Positions 62,167 through 64,000 of a stretch of DNA of 64,000 nt are shown in pieces (position 1 is the first letter of the stretch; each line of letters opens with the position of its first letter). The notes beneath the pieces are model-generated. The model was not told the origin of the DNA. It saw only the letters and a list, made by a program, of their open reading frames with translations, and did not search any database. A program made the position numbers and the translations under genes. Source of the stretch: Medakamo hakoo (taxonomy: Eukaryota > Chlorophyta > Trebouxiophyceae > Coccomyxaceae); the NCBI GenBank assembly GCA_026636295.1, contig CP089454.1, positions 1,116,001-1,180,000 of the forward strand. The letters are read 5' to 3'.

Positions 62167-64000
62167 ATGCGTGCCGCGACGTGCATCCTGGTCCTGGTCG
62201 CGACGGCCGCCCTGGCGGCGGGTCAGGTGAGGCTTGGTTGAGGAGAGGGTGGCGGCGGAGTGCCTGTGCATGCACAAACAGTCTCCTCGACAGCTGCCGG
62301 AGTTGGGGGGCGTGCCAGCGGCAGGGCGGCCTCTCCGTCCATCCGGGCGCGGGACGCGAGAGGTGAACAGCGCTGTCGGCTGGGTGGCGGGAGCGGACAG
62401 AAGCAGGCGGCGTCGCGGGACGCGCGACCAAAGGCAGGCTTCGCTGTGTCTCCCCAAAACGACGCGCGCGCGACCGCGCGCTCGCCCGGCGGCTTCCCTC
62501 TGCCCAACTTGCGCGCGCGTCTGGCGGGCCGAGGGCGGGCGTGGAGGCGACGCTGCCACGTCGCACGCCATGTCCACGGCACGCAGCACACGGCTGGCTT
62601 GGCATGCGAGACGGGACCGCGCCGCGGCGCTCCAGGACGGAGGCCCGTGTTTTTCGCACAAACCGCATGGGGCCGCCCCCTGCCGAAAAAAGACGGGCGA
62701 GCATGTGTTCTTGCAACGCCGCCGCGCGCTCTGGCGGCCCCACCGCCGCCCGCTGCCCACGCCGCTGCCCGCGGGCGGCGAGAGAAATGACTGAGCCTGC
62801 CGGGCCGGCAGCCGTGTGCCGCGGGAGTGCCTGCCCGGGCGGCGTGCGGGCGAGCGCCGAAACACAAAGCTCAACCCTGGGGCGCGGGGTGCCGCGCGGC
62901 GCGCGCGCGCGCCCCCGTTGGCGCACGCCCGGCCATCACGCCCGGCCGTGTTTTTTGGGAGGTCGCCTCGCTCGCGCCCACTGCTGCCTGCCGGACGCCA
63001 GCGGCCGGGGCCAGAGCTCGTCGAGGCCTGCGCTCCGTGCTCTCTCACGTGCCACCCTCTCCCTCCCGCCACCCCACCCAGCTCGCCGAGGACGGCCAGG
63101 CCCCGCCGCCCGGCCTGCCCGACATCCCCATCCCGCCGGAACCCACGCCGGACCCGGGCCCCGTCGTGGAAGTCGGCACGGCCGTCACCTGGTCGGCGAC
63201 GGTCGGGTCCGCGACCAAGGCCCCGCCGTCCTCCGCGGACGTCGCGCCGCCGTCCGCCCCGCTCCCCGGTGCGTCCGGCGCCGACCAGGCCTTTGACCGC
63301 ACCTTCCCGCCGCCCTCGCCCCGCCCGCCGCTGGTGGGGGCGGCGGCCGCCCGGTCGTCCGCGCCCTCCGGCCGGGCGTCCGGCACGTCCGGCCTGACGT
63401 TTGCGGACTCGCGGTTTGTGGGCTATGAAGCCCTGGGTCGCGCGGCCGGCAAGCTCAACATGTGCTTCGCCAAGGGCGACGACGGCGCGTGCGACGGGTG
63501 GTGGATGTGCTCCGCCTCCCTGATCGGGCGGTCCCTGCTGGTCACGGCCGCGCACTGCGTCCACAAGTTTGGCCGCAAGGCCGACGGCTGGCCGGCGTCC
63601 GTCGACGGCAAGCTGCAACTGTACTGGCAGCCCGGCCTCGTGAACGGCACGGCCCCGTACGGCGAGTGGTGGGCGGAGGACGTCATGATCGGCTCGCCCT
63701 ACTTCAACGGCACGGACACGTGCGACTCGTACGGGCCGGGCGTGTCGTGCAACAACGACCTGGTGCGTCCCCCGCCGCCTGGCCAGGCGATGGTGGTGGA
63801 GGGGTGGAGGAGGGTGGCCGCCTGCCCTCACACCCACCTTGCCTCCTCTGACCACCCACCCCACCCCACCCCACCCCACCCCCACCCGTCCCCACCCCCA
63901 CCCCGACCCCGCCCAGGCCCTCATCTGGCTGAAGCCGGGCGGCAACGGCCCGTCCCCCCAACCCGCGGGCGACGCCCTGGGCACCCACTTCCGCTACGGC
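62167..64000 (+). CDS. secreted trypsin-like serine protease (partial)
   Basis: Exons 62167-62226, 63082-63762 and 63917 to the right edge (all phase 0); 275 residues are visible and the gene continues. Exon 1 is the signal peptide (CILVLVATAALAAGQ). A Pro-rich propeptide-like region of about 110 residues precedes the S1 domain. SLLVTAAHCVHKFG carries the catalytic His, and CNNDLALIWLKP, split by the second intron, carries the Asp. The catalytic Ser would lie beyond 64000. Sequons NGT occur. Intron 1 is 855 nt, the longest in the window. Role in extracellular protein breakdown or processing is inferred. Confidence 0.88.

Noticed and set aside
62162-62926. Minus-strand open frames inside protease intron 1
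   Set aside because: No recognisable domain; stop-poor GC-rich DNA gives such frames by chance, and they overlap the protease start.

Overview
This is a very GC-rich nuclear segment from a photosynthetic eukaryote, most likely a green alga. The evidence is GT-AG introns interrupting conserved domains, a plant-type ERF domain transcription factor (AP2 family), a MurE-like protein of the plastid RNA-polymerase-associated (PAP11) type, a thylakoid Stt7/STN7-type kinase, a plant-type aspartate kinase with transit peptide, a plastid-like NDP kinase, a D-ribulose kinase and the gamete fusogen HAP2/GCS1. I cannot name the genus. Genes have 0-4 short introns and are packed about one per 2 kb (31 protein genes in 64 kb), which would suit a compact-genome green alga.

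Layout. 1-11.5 kb: a truncated EGLN-like oxygenase, a secreted GH5 cellulase, a thioredoxin-like protein, a PAP11/MurE-like protein, an unknown membrane protein, an NDP kinase and an NAD(P)-binding epimerase-like protein. 12-19.4 kb: a glutamine-synthetase-like pseudoenzyme only 120 nt behind HAP2/GCS1, then aspartate aminotransferase. 19.6-30.7 kb: a small secreted protein, an Stt7/STN7-like kinase fused to FF-like repeats, an ARFRP1-like GTPase, a large unknown protein, prolyl 4-hydroxylase-ShK, a Lin0512-family protein and an Hsp20-like-domain protein. 30.9-40.8 kb: CCCH-EEP nuclease, aspartate kinase, ERF factor, D-ribulose kinase. 41-50.4 kb: a receptor-like pseudokinase, a 150-bp TG microsatellite, a 1261-residue coiled coil and an SRPBCC-like membrane protein. 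50.6-64 kb: ADAT1, a BUD31-like splicing factor, an unknown helical protein, a proline-rich surface protein, fucosyltransferase GT10, glycosyltransferase GT92 and a partial trypsin-like protease.

There is no operon-like logic, but loose themes exist. PAP11, NDPK, the Stt7-like kinase, aspartate kinase and D-ribulose kinase look plastid-directed. 56.4-64 kb is rich in secreted or secretory-pathway proteins. Aspartate aminotransferase and aspartate kinase are consecutive steps of aspartate-family amino acid synthesis, although unlinked here. Many neighbours are divergent with only 100-300 bp between start codons. No mobile element, CRISPR array, rRNA or tRNA was found.

All exon borders come from reading GT/AG sites and checking that reading phase is kept across each junction; no transcript data were available. 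Antisense and out-of-frame open frames are abundant because stop codons are rare at this GC content, and they were ignored.
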